Notes: generated from the sequence alone by a model not told the origin. 64,000 nt of DNA from Botryosphaeria dothidea (GCA_011503125.2 WWBZ02000082.1:2728001-2792000); one strand, 5' to 3'; counted from the stretch's first letter, positions 10,101 through 22,591 are shown. Program-made: numbers and translations.

Positions 10101-11192
10101 GCCATTCAGAAGCAGGAGCTGGCACAATTGGGTATCCTTTTTCCTCGCGGCCTCGTGAAGCAGGGTGCCACCGGTCTCGACCGTCGAAGGGTCGGTCGCA
10201 AGCTCAGGGCCGTTGACATCCAGTGTCGTCTGGACACGAGAGTCCGTCAATACGGCCTCCAATCCTTTGTAATCCCCCTTCAGAGCCAGCTCCTGGATCT
10301 TCTTGACGTTTGTATCGATAAAGATAGATCTGGTCAGCTGTAGCTGCTGGAAGATGTCGGGTGTGCGGGCAAGGTCGAGCGGAGTCTGGCCTTGGTAGTT
10401 GGTCAAGGAGTCATTGATGCCATTTTGGTCCAGCAACATTCGCACGACCGGCGCACGACCTAACTGAGCAGCTAGATGGAGAGGGGTGTTGCCATCCTTG
10501 TCCCTCCCGTTCAGATCAATGCCTGCACCTACGTTGGAAAGAATGAACTCAATAACAGGCAGCTCGGCGCATTGGATAGCCAGGTGCAATATTGTGGTTC
10601 CCTCCAAGCGCACGCCCGACAAGGAAGCAATCGACGAGGTGCTCTGCCTTGCGCCGCCCTGTGTCGAGGCCTCCTCCCGTATCGCCTTGGAAATGGCAGC
10701 CGTGTCACCATTGCGCAAGGCTTCAAAAATGCGAAACAAGCGCACAGACTGCTCAATGGATGCCGCTTTTGCGGTGGGAGAGGAGGGCGATGGCGAGGCG
10801 TAGGGCGGCGACAAGGCCTCGGACGAGGTGGCGTTGGAGTTGGACATGGTGGTGGACAAGTGCGGACGGTGACGTGGGCCGTGAATGCTCGTTCGCGAAG
10901 CGTGCACGGAGGAGGGCGGAGGCGAGGTTATGGAGGCCTGCGACGAGGCCGAGTTGGAGGCTTGGTTGTCTTCGTCGGAGGTTACGGCAGCATCCTGCTT
11001 GGACGAGACGCGCTGCAAGAGCGACCTCACCGAGGATTTGTTCCTCTTGTGGGAGCTAGTACTGAGGTGATGTCAGACGTCAGCGGCTTTGGCAGGTCGG
11101 GCTTGCGGGGGGCTTGGGAGTGAGGCGTCCCCGCGTGGATGTTGCACAGCGCACATCGGGCGACAATGGGCGGGCGGACGTTACCTCTCCAT
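7190..11192 (-). CDS. OSH1: Osh1/Swh1-type oxysterol-binding protein
   Basis: Sterol/phosphoinositide transfer protein working at ER contact sites. Minus-strand exons: 11192-11185 (only ATGGAGAG), 11061-9797, 9743-8434, 8381-8028, 7972-7190; 1239 aa. Order: low-complexity N-terminus; ankyrin repeats (about 130-330, e.g. [18 protein letters not shown]); PH domain (about 378-475, starting [10 protein letters not shown]); acidic and coiled-coil middle; FFAT-like EFFDAIQ near 790 for VAP/Scs2 binding; and an ORP lipid-binding domain carrying the fingerprint EQVSHHPP near 958. Length and order match yeast Osh1/Osh2 and Aspergillus homologues. All four introns have good signals, e.g. GTAAGC/GTATGC donors. 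The 8-nt first exon is deduced because it gives an in-frame ATG with GTAACG donor; the rest does not depend on it. Confidence 0.94.
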
Positions 11193-11835
11193 GGCCAACG
11201 TAAGGATTCAGGGCGCAGCGGCGGCGGGACAAGAATGCGGCGACAGGGGTAGCGGGAGTGCGGATGGCGTAGCGCGAGGCTATTTCTCGTCTGCAGCGCG
11301 CATCAATCTGGGGCAGCTGGAGGCCCGCAGTCTGTGTTTGCAAGCAGAGCGAGGGAAGCCGCACACGCAGAGCAGGAGTTGTACACGCTCGCGGTGGTGA
11401 TTTAGGGAGCACGCACGCACGCTCGCTGCGGCGTCTTGCACTGGGCACCCGCGGGGAGTAGCCACTGCGTCAGCGACAGGGGTCTGCGCCCACGAGAGCT
11501 TGCCCGTACGCGGCTAGAGCAATTGGGATTGCCACAAGTGAGACGAGCGAGAATGCGCCGCAGGGTCAGCACCGCGAATCATCAGCCCCGGCGTTGAACC
11601 TCGTCCCCCGCCTATCGCCGGCCGCCGACTACCTATTGAGGCTGGATCCATGGCACCATCTGCTGCTGTGAACGCCTCCATTCCCATAAAAGCACGGCGC
11701 CCTTGCCGTCAGTGCCTTATCTTTCTTGATTCATCCTGCTCCGAGCCTGCCTCCCAATGCGGCGTTAGTCTATACATATCCTAGTAATACACCTGTAACC
11801 CGCTCTGGCCCGACCCTCTAGTCCCACCTGCTCGT
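11193..11835 (-). promoter_or_regulatory. OSH1 upstream region
   Basis: 643 nt between the OSH1 start and the ATP12 stop. GC-rich near the gene and mixed further out. No gene recognised; it must hold the OSH1 promoter and the ATP12 3' end. No specific binding site can be argued. Confidence 0.5.
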
Positions 11836-12988
11836 CTACCCGTTTACCAACAGCACCACGCTGCCAAGCTGCCGCCGCAGGTCCTCCTTATCCACATCAT
11901 GCGTGTCCTCAACTTCTCCCCACATGCCCGTTTGCCAGCTCACTTCCAGGCTGCTAGCCTCTGCCGCCTCTTCTATGCCAAACCGACTCTCAACTGGCTG
12001 ATTCTCGCGGATATGAGCGAACATGGGGCTCCACTCCGCCAAGAGGCGTGATGCTACAAGCAAGCTCTTGCTCGCAAGGACGCCACGTTCCACGCCGGCG
12101 AGTTCCCACGCCGGCAATGACGAGAGCCATCCCCTCACAACCTCGACAGTGCTCGGCGGCTGTGGCACGGGGAGGATGCTGTCAGGCTCCAGGATAGGTT
12201 TAATCTCTACGCCTGGCCAAAGCTTCGTTGTAAGGAAGTTGATGACGGGCTGTGCCGTTCGTATCTGGACCTGGCGCAGCGTTTCTGTGTCGTCACTCGG
12301 ATCCCTGACATCGTGAATGCTCTTCTCGGGAGCCCAGCAAAGCAGTGTATCAGTGGTCAGGTAGTTCATCAACATCTTCACGATGCCGTCCCTGATGCTC
12401 GAATCACCGGCGGCATCTCCAGCCTGGATATCAACGGCGCGCGATGTCAACGAGGTCAGAGGAATGTAGTGTTGCTTGAGTGCCTGTTGCGCATTCAGCA
12501 GAAGATCCCACTCCAGCGCAATGGCAGCGGCGAGCTGCTTCTTGTCCTGAGGAATTGTAATAATGTTTTTCGAGGCCGTCCGCACGGGTCGCGAATCAAG
12601 AAAAACCTGGTGGCCGTCTGAGATGCCAATTGTCAGCCATTGCCGCTGATGAGATGGTTGGCAGTTGCCTACCTGCTGTCTGTTTGACGTGGACGTCGCG
12701 CCAGAAGCGCTTCTGCAGGGCGCTTGCAGGCCTGGATGGGTTCGCCTTTGCATTGCGACTTTGCTGGAAAAGCTCGGCCTGCTGGCGCTTTCGCGCAAGG
12801 CGGTCCTCTGTGGTTGATGCAGCTGGCTTCGGCGGGTCAGGCGGGGGGCCTGGAGCGGTGGGGTGCGGCAGCGGAGTTGCGGTCTTGGGGGGCGACGTGT
12901 GCAGACAGCGGCAGGCCGCGGCGTAGCGCGCCGAGGGGCTGAGGATGCGCGAGCTCGCCCTGACGGCAATGGTGGGGAGGGGCGGCAT
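11836..12988 (-). CDS. ATP12: ATP12, F1-ATPase assembly chaperone
   Basis: Mitochondrial matrix chaperone that binds the F1 alpha subunit during ATP synthase assembly. Minus-strand exons 12988-12673 and 12617-11836, 365 aa. The first about 30 residues (MPPLPTIAVRASSRILSPSA and on) are basic, hydroxylated and free of acids, as expected of a matrix-targeting presequence; a proline-rich linker follows. The ATP12 domain begins at FWRDVHVK and runs to the end, with DSRPVRTASKNIITIP, LEWDLL and TSRAVDIQ. The C-terminal part contains a conserved aspartate/glutamate-rich stretch (WGEVEDTHDVDKEDL). The single 55-nt intron starts GTAGGC and ends CTCAG. It shares a 620-nt divergent promoter with the Zn2Cys6 gene. 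Confidence 0.93.
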
Positions 12989-13608
12989 GGTTGGAGATGG
13001 TGGCGGGGGTTGGGTGGTGATGTTTGGACGGGCGGACCAGCGATGGAAATTCTATGGAGATGGCCTGTGCATGGATCAGAGGATCAGCCCTGGAGTCGGG
13101 TTGCCGCTTGCAGGCTGCAGGATGTGGAGGAGAGGCCGCGGGCCCGGGGCGATCACGCAGCGCGAACGCTAGGCCGGCTCGGGAGGCGTGAGCCAGGCCT
13201 TCTCCGCTTGTTGGCCGTGAGGCTGGACGTGACCACCGCCAATGGCCAGCGCAAACCTCCGCGCCTCTGCCCTCTACCACTTGCCAGGCACCATGCCTTT
13301 CCCAGCTTCCAGCCCCCAAGCTGTGCCCTCGAACTTTGCTGCCGCTACGCATACGCATACCGACTGCGGGTGCTACGCGAGAGATAATTAGCTGCCCCAA
13401 TCCACGCGCGCCGCCGTCCAGACGCCCGCCATTGCGTCCACAGCTCCCGGACCGCTTCACCCGGGCAGCCTGCGCGTGGCACTACTAAACCTGCCAGGAG
13501 TCGCACCTGCCCGTCCTCTTGAGCCGTGGATCTACTCGCCCGCGGCCTGATGCCGTTGCGGCGCTGAAGCATTCAACAAACCGAGTTCCAGGACCCTTCC
13601 CTCCCCGC
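12989..13608. promoter_or_regulatory. Bidirectional promoter, ATP12 / Zn2Cys6 regulator
   Basis: 620 nt between two outward-facing starts. It contains no convincing gene. Open frames crossing it on both strands are glycine/arginine-rich GC artefacts. Confidence 0.5.
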
Positions 13609-16600
13609 ATGGCCGCCATGGCTTCTGACCCATCAGCCGGTCAAGCGCTGCCGCAGCCGAAGGCCATCCGTTTCGTCACTAACAACGATGGACCCTACGC
13701 GAAGAGAAGGAGGATAAATTCGGCCTGTCTAACCTGCCGCCGCCGCAAGACACGCTGTTCTGGCGAGCGCCCCGCCTGCGAAACCTGCGTGAAGAACAAC
13801 CATACCTGCGGGGGTTACGGGCCCGACGACCTTGGCAAGGATAGCTCAGCTTCCAGCGCGGCTGGCGACCACCCCGAAAGACGGGCAAGTGTCGCATCAA
13901 ACTCTGACAAGCGAGCGTCGCTCTCCTCGCCTCATGTGCCTCAGCAAAAGCAGCAACAGCAGCAACAGCAGCCGCCGCCGCCACGGCCGCGACAACAACT
14001 CGAATATGCAGGAATACCACGCCCATCCTTGAGCCAGGGAGCATCCACCGACTCCGCCGTTATAGATCCCGCTCTGGATGCCAGCACAAGTGGTCCTGCA
14101 AGCGCTGGTGCGGACGATGCGAGTCAGTCCTCAAGTATATTGCTCCCTCCAAAGACTCCGGTTTCACATCCGCTAACAAACGATAAGGTCGTTTTTCCTT
14201 TAGCCTGAGCATTCGGAATCGCATGCCGTATTTCCGCTACTTCGGCCCGACGGCGATCATGCCTGGATTCAAACAGATGGTGGTCAAGGTAAAGAACGAC
14301 CGGCACAGCACTGCGGGAACATCAACAACTGATGGTGAGTGCATCTCCTCCGATCTCAAGTCTCTCTATTCATGGAAATGTCAAGGTCCCCTACAATCTC
14401 CCTCTGCTACCGCGGATTCGCTCGGCCGCGTGACCTCGCAGCAATCTACCGCCGAAAACGCCGCTCCCGTCGAGATTCCCATATACGATGCCTCCTCGGT
14501 CCCTCCACCGCCGCTAATCACGCACTTGTGCAAGACGTTTTTCACCCACCTTGGCTGCAACTTTCCTTTCTTGCAAGAAGAACGGTTCATGCGTGACCTG
14601 GAAGAGAAGCAAGTCGATGCCATCTTGGTCGACTCAGTCTGCGCGCTAGCCGCCCGCTTCTCCACTGACCCGTTGCTGGCTGGGCCGCGTCAGTCTGAAG
14701 GGGATGCGGAACAAGCAAAAACGCCTCCATCAGAATATGGCAACCTCTTCGCCCAGCGGGCTAAGTCTGCCATTGCCGATACATTTGCATGTCCTAGTGT
14801 TGCTGTCGTGCAAGCCGCGCTGCTGCTTGCTTACGATGAGTTCGGTGCCAGCCGTGATTCTGGTCTATGGATGTATCTCGGAATCGCAATTAGGATGGCC
14901 CAAGACCTTGGTATGCAGACCCTGCAAGGTTTGAAGTACGAAGGACGAGATGGACCGACCCCCGAAACCGTCAAATCTGGATCTTCTTCCCGAAGGAGAG
15001 ACGATACCCAGCAGGGGCGTAGCACGGCATCATCTCCTGAAGGGATCGCTCCCAAGTCCGTGGCTGAGCAGAGAGCCGTGGAACGAGAGAGGATCGACAC
15101 ATTTTGGGCTGTCTTTTTCCTTGACCGAGTTGTTTCTTCTGGAACGGGACGACCTGTCTCTTTGAGGGATAAAGATATCGAAATCTCATTTCCCTCTCTC
15201 GACACCGTGGATCCGGCAACTGGCTGGCCGGTGCCATTCCCGGCATTGATCCGAGTAATACATCTTTACGGCCGTGTTACTGACCTTTTGAACGGCATCA
15301 AGGAAGTCATTCACGTCAGCCCGGATGTGATTAAACGACTTGGTTCCATGGAAAGCTTATTAACGGATATTTACCAGAACCTCTCATCCCGTTTGCATTT
15401 TAACGTTCTTAATTTCCAACATTACCTTAGGAATGGCCAAGGAACAAACTTCATACTTCTTCATTTTTGGTTTCATACCCTCATAGTTTTGCTTCACCAA
15501 CCAACTCTTCTCAAGACATTCGAAGGGGGCATTCAACAGCTTTTGCCCAACAGCCATGAGCTCTCGATGTCTTCTGCAAAAACAATCGCGGACATTCTTG
15601 CGTTTGCAGAGTTGGCTGACGCGAAAGCGGGTCTCGGCAACCCCTTCACCAGGTATGATGCAACGAGCAATATTGCGTCCTGACACTAATATGTATCAGC
15701 CAACCAATCTACATTGCCGCCTGCGCCTTTCTCAAGGAAACTGCCCTGCAATCAGCTTCGTCCAATCCACATTCAAGACAGGGATCTCCTCCGCCCAATA
15801 GCCGTGGCCAGGAAAACAGCCGAGAAAGCAGCATGCAAGATCTTGACAAGAATGGGTTCCGTGGCCGTTCCGACACAAAGGATGGCAGGGGGCAATCAGC
15901 GACATCAGACAAGCAAATGGCAAAGCACACACTCCTGGCTACGGCTGCCAACCAAAACTACCAAAGATGCTTTCGTGCCCTGCAATCACTCGAAACGTAC
16001 TGGGCGGGCGTCAAGTACATCTTGACTGTCTTAAGCCAGAAAGCACAAGGCGTTGGCGATCCGCTGCTATATACTAGGGAAGAGATGGAGTGTGCATTAG
16101 AAGTTCCACGTCCAGAGCCCTCGTTTGATACACCAGGCTGGAGACGCAAACTATCCTGGGGTGCATACGTCGGGCCCCAAAATAGTTCTGAGAAGGATCA
16201 AGGCCCTGTTGCAGCACTCAAGAGCAGTAGGGGTCCGAATTTTGGTATCCCAGGATCACCAATGGCGGATCCGAATTCAGGTAAGGTCTTGACGGTGTCC
16301 GAGTGTCCAAAAATGACGACTAACGAGAAAAATCGAGCAGCTATCGGCTGGTCCCTGACTGGCACCATGAACTCGCCAAGCACCAGCCTTGCCGTCCTGT
16401 ACCCAACAGACAGTCGAGAAGGGGGAGCGCGTCGTCCGCAAGACGGTGGCATGAACGCGTCCATCTCGTCAGTGATGGCGCAGGGCCAGACATCGCCACA
16501 GCAGCAGCGCAGCCACATGCTTGCGCAGCAGCAACAGCCCCTACCCCGCTATCCCAACAACACCCAGATCTTCGCCCAGCCCAACGCCGCCACCGCGCCC

Positions 16601-17041
16601 AGCAGCATGCAGCCCCCGCCCCCGCCCACCAACGCCTACATGTCCGACCCGGCCCTCGTCTCCGACGCCGATCTCCTCCTCAGCCTGCACTCGCCCTACT
16701 CCACCGCCTCCTCGCCCGCCGGCGGCCGCGCCGCACTCCCTACCGCCTCCTCCGCAGCAGCCGTCAACGAGGGGCCCTACCCCAGCCAGGGCTCCCACAA
16801 CCTCAGCGCCGTCGCCGCCGGCATGCCGCACGCGGGCGCCGCCGGCCCCATCCCCTTCTCCGATATGTTCGTCGAGAGTACGGATATTGATATTAACTCG
16901 CTCAATGAGAGCATGGTCCCCTGGCTCGAGTGGCTGCCGACCGATATGGCCTTTTACGACCCGTCTACGGGCACGGCGACGGCGGCGGACGGTAGCGTGC
17001 ACGGGCAGGGGCCGCCGGGGGCGGGGCAGGGTGAGGATTAG
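13609..17041 (+). CDS. Zn2Cys6 transcription factor with fungal_trans domain
   Basis: Nuclear DNA-binding regulator. Proposed exons: 13609-14134, 14188-14334, 14386-15652, 15700-16280, 16341-17041; 1073 aa. The binuclear cluster is C40-x2-C43-x6-C50-x6-C57-x2-C60-x6-C67, preceded by basic AKRRRIN. A glutamine/proline run (about 105-125) follows, then the conserved segment MPYFRYFGPTAI-PGFKQMVV. The fungal_trans (middle homology) region lies about 260-620, including TFACPSVAVVQAALLLAYDEFG and ERIDTFWAVFFLDRVVSSGTGRPVSL. The C-terminus is Q/P/S-rich and ends in an acidic/hydrophobic patch (DIDINSLNESMVPWLEWLP), plausible as an activation domain. Resembles Asg1/Tea1-like regulators; target genes unknown. 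Introns 3 (51 nt) and 5 (60 nt, GTAAGG with CTAAC branch) preserve the frame and are stop-free, so retained forms are possible. Confidence 0.88.
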
Positions 17042-17906
17042 GAGGCGCGATTTGAAAGTGTTGTAGTATGAACGAGCGGCTTAGGGGCCTCGTTCGAGAT
17101 TTGTGATGATGTGAAGGGGGAAAAGCGGAAGGAGCAAAGATATGAAGTATGGCTTAGTGGCACCAACCATGTGAAGGAATGGATTGATGTGTGTTGATAC
17201 CTGAGGAGGAAACGAAAACCAGAAAAAGCGATGGTGTATAGGTCGATTTACGTTTTGAGGTGCTATGAAGTCATGGGATGATGGCGTTTTTTTTTCAATC
17301 TCACGGTTCGCTATTTCGATTTGTTTTCCCGATTCCTCATCCTACTTAGTGGCATCAGTGTACGATAGATGAGGGGGTGTAGGGCCCTTCATCTGCGCGA
17401 CTTCAAGCGTTCGTCGAGTGATTTATGGTTCTCAAGTACGAGCTTTGCAAAGCAAGGGCGTTCGCTACCCGTGTAGTCATGGACATTGGCTACTGCGATC
17501 AGGGAGATGTAGTTTCATTAATTCAATACGTCAGTATCTCACTGCGAGAGCGGCATGAAGACCGCCAAGGCTACTTCGAATATCAGAAATCAACGCCATC
17601 GCTATGCGGAAGAAACCCCCAATTCCACTAGGCCAAGGTATGGAAGAATGGCCTAGTATCTCGACTTAAACGCCATCGATCAGTCCAAACCCGCAAACAA
17701 TTTTTTTTCAAGGCCGTGCTGCCGATATCCCAAAGAGTTGCCTCTTGAAGAAGACCCGGAGCAGAAAAATACCAAATCGAAACATAAAACTAGCGGAGTG
17801 GGTATAGACGAGCATCCTCAAAACGAAGAATCGAAGAATCGGCGGATGGGTGCTAGCTGGAAGCAGGGCTTCGTAAGACCGAGCAAGTGAACTTTCAATA
17901 ATGCAC
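17042..17906. other. Convergent 3' region
   Basis: 865 nt between the stops of the Zn2Cys6 gene and SPT20. Contains a perfect 12-bp palindrome (GCTTTGCAAAGC, about 17444-17455) and T-runs suited to 3'-end formation. No gene recognised. Confidence 0.55.
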
Positions 17907-18172
17907 TTAACCCATGCCACCCTGACCGCGGCCCATGCCCTGATTCCAGCCCATGCCCATACCCATGTTTCCGCCCATGCCCATGTTTCCGCCCATCATG
18001 CCCTGCTGTTGCTGCTGTTGTTGCTGCTGAGCCTGGCGCTGGGCGAGGAACTGCTGCTGGCGCATGAGGCGGGCCATGTACTGCTGGTTCTGCGAGTCGC
18101 CGCCGCCCTGCTGGGCCGCCTGCTGCTGCTGTTGCTGGAGGCGCATCTGCATCTGCTGCATCTGTTGCATGC

Positions 18173-18204
<32 letters not shown>

Positions 18205-20849
18205 CCGGCGGGTACGCCCGCGACGCCGCCGCCCATGCTCATCTGGCCGCCCATGGTGCCCATGCCCATGCCGCTCATGTTCATCTGGCCCATGCCGCCG
18301 CCCATGCCGCCGCCGCCCATGTTGTTCTGGCCGCCCTGGCCACCTTGCTGTTGCTGGGCTTGGTTCTGGGCGGCTTGCTGCTGGACGATCTGCCAGGCTT
18401 GGCCGATCTGGCCGTTGCGGATCATCTGCTGGATGGGCGCCGGGACGGAGCCGTTGAAGTGGCCCATGATGCGCTTAACGATCATATTAGAACGCTGTCT
18501 CGCCACCACCTGCTGTTGTTGCTCTGGCGTCATGTTCGCCACATTCATGCCGGCCATTATGTTTCCACCCATCATGCCTTGCTGACCGAGGTTTCCGGTG
18601 GGACGTTGCTGCCCCTGTTGTCCTGGCGTTGGTGAGGCCGACTGAGCCATTTGTTGGCGCATTTGTTGAGCGAGCTGCGCGTTGTAAGGGGTTGGTGTAC
18701 CGTTGTTGGAACCCTGGCTGTGCTGCTGCGCCATTTGCGCTTGAGCTTGGGCTTGAGCAAGCTGCTGCTGGCGCAAAATTTGCATATGCTCCGGAGTGAG
18801 GTTTTGAGGTGAGCCGGCCATGTTTGCGTTCTGCTGCTGTTGCTGCAACATCTGGTTGCGACGCATTTGCTGAATGCGAAGCATCTGCTCGTGTGTAAGG
18901 TTCTGTGGTATTTGTCCGCCTCCTGGCATCATTGGCGTACCCTGCATGCCTCCGACCGGGCTGCCGTGTTGGTTTACGCGACCAGGTTGAGGAGTCATGT
19001 GGCGAGTGACTGGGACGGCTTGGTTCATCTGCGGTGTGTTCATATGCATCTGAGGGGTTCCGTGAGTGCTTCCAGGGTGCTGGCTGCTGTGTTGACGGCT
19101 CATCTGGCGGGCCATATTTTGAGGGCCAGCGGAGTGAGGAACGGCAGAAGGTGGTCGAGGAGGGCTGCCTGCCTGGCTTGAAGTTGTCGGAGCCATCGGC
19201 ACTCCACCCATCGCGTGGGTCGCAACTGCGTTCGCGTTCATGACCGGTGAGGCTTGCATAGGGGTCTGTTGGCGAACCATGGGTGAGTTCTGTTGTGGTT
19301 GACTGAATCCGGTGTGTAAAGGAGTTCCCATCGCGCTACCTGCAGCCTGAGCTTGAGCTTGTGTATGGCGCCGCATCTGCTCTGCCTGCATAGCCTGGTG
19401 TTGTTGCTGCTGCTGTTGACGTTGGGCCATAAGTCTGTTTTGCTCAGCTTGTTGTGCATTGGCTTCGGCTTCTCTCCTGCGAATGGCCTCGGCATTTGCC
19501 GCCTGCTCCCTTTTGAGTTGAGCCTGCCGGACTTCCTCCTCCTTCTTGATGCGCTCATTCTCCTCATGTACAATCTTGATGTTCTCGAGCGTCTTGAAAC
19601 GGGAGAAGCGCGGTTCAAAGACAGCCGCCCCACTACGCATGCCCTCGCCTTCGCCGCTAATCTGCCCCGCTCCAGCGGAGGGCACAGTACTGTCGCCAAA
19701 GAGCATGAAGTTCTGATCAGCAGCAAATTGCGCCTCATCTGCTGCTAATTCGGCCGTTGTCCGTTTGCGAGACTTTGGTGCTGGCGGAGCATTCTTGTGC
19801 ATCGAATGGGTCGTTGCCTCTATTATGTCCTGACTTTCGAGCAAACTGTGGACAGGTTCGAGGAAGAGAGCAGGTGCCGTAGCATTAATGACATCCGCCT
19901 CGAAATAATGCACGTTGGTCTCGTCAAGGATCATTTTCTGACGTTTGGATGCGGGGGCGCGGGCAGTTGACGGAGTGGGTGGCATGGAAGTCAGTGGAGT
20001 GGGGGGATGAGCCGACATGGGAGTAGCTGCTGCCCTGGATTGCTGTCTTCTCGATGCCGAGGGGTCAGGCATTGGGGTATTCGCCAGCAATTCAAGTTCC
20101 ATCTGCTGCGACAGCTGCGTCGGAAATAGCACCTTTGTCGTAACCCTCGGGCTTTTATTTGCGGCTTTCGCATCCTCCGCCGCCGAGCTCTCAATTTTCG
20201 CCTTATTCTCGCCTGCAGATGAGATGGGCCGGGCTGCCTGGTCGGACTTTGGTGGTGGAGATTCGCCCGAAGACGATTTAGGCGGCGATGGATATGGCAT
20301 ATACGACGACGGCGTCAAATACTCATTCCAGTTATGGATAGAGAATTGTGCTGTCTTACCCTCCTTGGCGATATTATTGGCGGCCTGAGGTTTAGTATCG
20401 GCCGAGCGGTGGTCCACTAATTGGACGATCAGACAGCCGTCGTAGAATTGAACACCGGCGCGTAGCATTTCCTCCAACATGAAATGCGGAATTGTCCCAT
20501 CTCGGATATGTTGTAGCAGCGGGCGCATTGAAGAGTTGTAGGGAAAGTTTCCATCTTGCTGCTCGAACCGAAAGTGGTGTTGGTGAAGATGGACAATCAA
20601 TGAGGGTGGGGAGCCCTTGAATTTCTTTAATATGTAATGCTCATTCACGACTGCTGAGAAGTTAGCACTTGTGCGCGCACAACTTGGTCTCAACATACCA
20701 AAAGGTTTCTCTACCACTTTGTCGGCGGTGGCAGCTTCCTCAGCTTCGCCTTGTGCGTTCCTTGTACTACTACGCAACTGGGAGGGTCGCTGCGATTCGC
20801 GACGTTGGCGAAGAGCTTGCAAAGGGCGGACTGGGCCAGCGGTCGACAT
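17907..20849 (-). CDS. SPT20: SAGA complex subunit SPT20
   Basis: Structural subunit of the SAGA transcriptional coactivator. Minus-strand exons 20849-20699 and 20653-17907, 965 aa. The Spt20 domain occupies about 50-200: ILKKFKGSPPSLIVHLHQHH, FRFEQQDGNFPYNSSMR, LLQHIRDGTIPHFMLEEMLR and GVQFYDGCLIVQLVDHRS. A basic/serine-rich middle follows, with LFPTQLSQQMELELL. A KKEEEVRQAQLKREQ coiled-coil then leads into a long glutamine-, methionine- and glycine-rich tail with Q runs coded mostly by CAG and MGG-type repeats. The ATG at 20849 is the first in frame. The only intron is 45 nt (GTATGT donor, GCTAAC branch) and is frame-preserving and stop-free. Divergent from the kelch gene across 447 nt. Confidence 0.94.
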
Positions 20850-21296
20850 GTTGAGAGGTTCCAAGGTAGATCGGCGCGCGTGCGGGTTGGACGACAAACT
20901 GTCGCGGCGTGGGATGCAGAGATCACGACGAAGGAGCGATGGTCATCGAGGAGTAACGGCTCAGCGAGTGTATCGGTCGGTGTGGCGGTGGGTTGCGACC
21001 GGTTGCGCGACGGCGGGAGAAGATGACGCGCCGGGTGAGATGCACGATGAGCAGTCGGGAACGCGGCGGACGGTGGAGAGATGATGTCGGTCGGGGGATG
21101 CACATGCGGCTCCGCGCGAGCTGTGGCCTAACTGGGCGGGAAGCCTGGCCCGCCCCCGGTCTTGGCGCGTCGTCCCGCTCGAAACCAACCCGGCGGGCGT
21201 CCCTGCACCTGCCCTGCAAGGAACAAAGCAGGTCGACCCTATGATGCAATCAGCGCCATCCCCGCAGCCTCCCCCAAACAACACATTTCCTCCACC
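20850..21296. promoter_or_regulatory. Bidirectional promoter, SPT20 / kelch gene
   Basis: 447 nt between two outward-facing starts, GC-rich, with no supported gene inside. Confidence 0.5.
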
Positions 21297-22591
21297 ATGG
21301 CCGAGATTGCTGCAGGCGCCGTTGTTGCGGAACAGGTCGTTTCTACCACTCTTCAAGGCGGAGCCGTTGCTGGATATGCGATTGCCAAGAATACTCTGCC
21401 GCTGAAGGCGACCTTCACTCGCATTGCTGTATCGTAGGTCATGTACTGCTGCGTTGGATTTGGCACCCAACTGACTTCCTATGCAGTGAGCTCATCCGCC
21501 GCCACTCACACACCATCAGTGTTGTCGACGGGAAGGCTTATGTCTTTGGCGGAATCACTCAAGATGGTTTCTTGGCCGGCAACGAGTTTCACCAATTGAC
21601 CTTGCCACCGAAGGACAAGGATGAGAGTGTCGACTACAAGTGCATCCCAGCATTGGCTGTAGATGACGGATCCGCCATACCTCCGGCTCGTGCTGGTCAT
21701 TCCGCGTCCGTGTTCGACAAGAACATACTCATCTACGGTGGAAGCGATCAAAATGGCAGCTCTGTCGAAGAGGGTTCCAAGCTATGGTCCTTCAACACCG
21801 AGACATTGAAGTGGACACTCATGATTACCCAAGGCCCCAAAGACTGCCAATTCTATCACGGCTCGTCGATCCATGGTAGCAATCTTTATCTCTATGGAGG
21901 CTTCAGTCGTCCGGCAGGAGCCAATGACCTGCGTGCCCTGCCAAGCCTGAGTTCTGTTGACGTCACCACTGGTGTTTGGCAGGCCCATGAAGATCAGACC
22001 CTGTCCAACGTGGGCACCCCGGCATGTCTCGTCTACGCCAAGGATGAAGTGTTCACTATCGGCGTTGACACCAAGTTTCAATCCCCGGTTCATTTTTACA
22101 ACCTTCAGGACGCCGCTGGAACTGCGCGGTGGGACACAATTCCTGTGCCTTCCAATCCATTGGTTCCTGGCCCAGACACACGCAGGGACGGTGCTGGTGC
22201 ACTTCCAATCTCCACCGGTCACGGCCGTAACTATCTGCTGTACCTCTTCGGGCAGAAGCGCAACGACGACCAGCCATCCGAACTGCCTCCCAAGTCCAAG
22301 GATTTCTTTAGTGATGCCTGGACCTTCCAACTTCCTTCTTCTGGTTCTTCTCTGGCTATCGCTAAGGACAGCGTTAGAGACAAGCTGGGTATTGACTCTG
22401 GCGAAGGAAGTTGGGCTGAGGCCGAAGTGAAACTGCATGCGGAGGAGTTCTCACGCGAAGGAAAAGTCCATCCGGGACCCAGGTCATTCTTCGCTACCTC
22501 CAATATCGATGACAAGAAGGTTGTTCTTTGGGGCGGTATCAACCCCAAACAGGAGGTTGAGGGCGACGGCTGGATTATTGAACTAGAGTAA
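21297..22591 (+). CDS. Kelch-repeat beta-propeller protein
   Basis: Predicted intracellular kelch propeller, probably a protein-interaction scaffold; no catalytic residues can be assigned. Exons 21297-21433 and 21487-22591, 413 aa. The short N-terminal segment has an alanine/valine-rich hydrophobic stretch (MAEIAAGAVVAEQVVSTT) and is followed by blades marked by GKAYVFGGIT, NILIYGGSD, NLYLYGGFS, LLYLFGQ and KVVLWGGIN. The C-terminus ends GDGWIIELE. The 53-nt intron uses a GTAGGT donor and ATGCAG acceptor; the join gives RIAVSELIRRHSHTISVV without a break. The first exon is supported by this continuity and by standard ATG context (ACCATGG). Divergent from SPT20; no functional link is known to me. 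Confidence 0.87.

Noticed and set aside
17901..18635. Histidine/leucine/alanine-rich 244-codon frame on +
   Set aside because: Antisense to the glutamine/methionine-rich tail of SPT20; its composition is the complement of CAG/CAT repeats.
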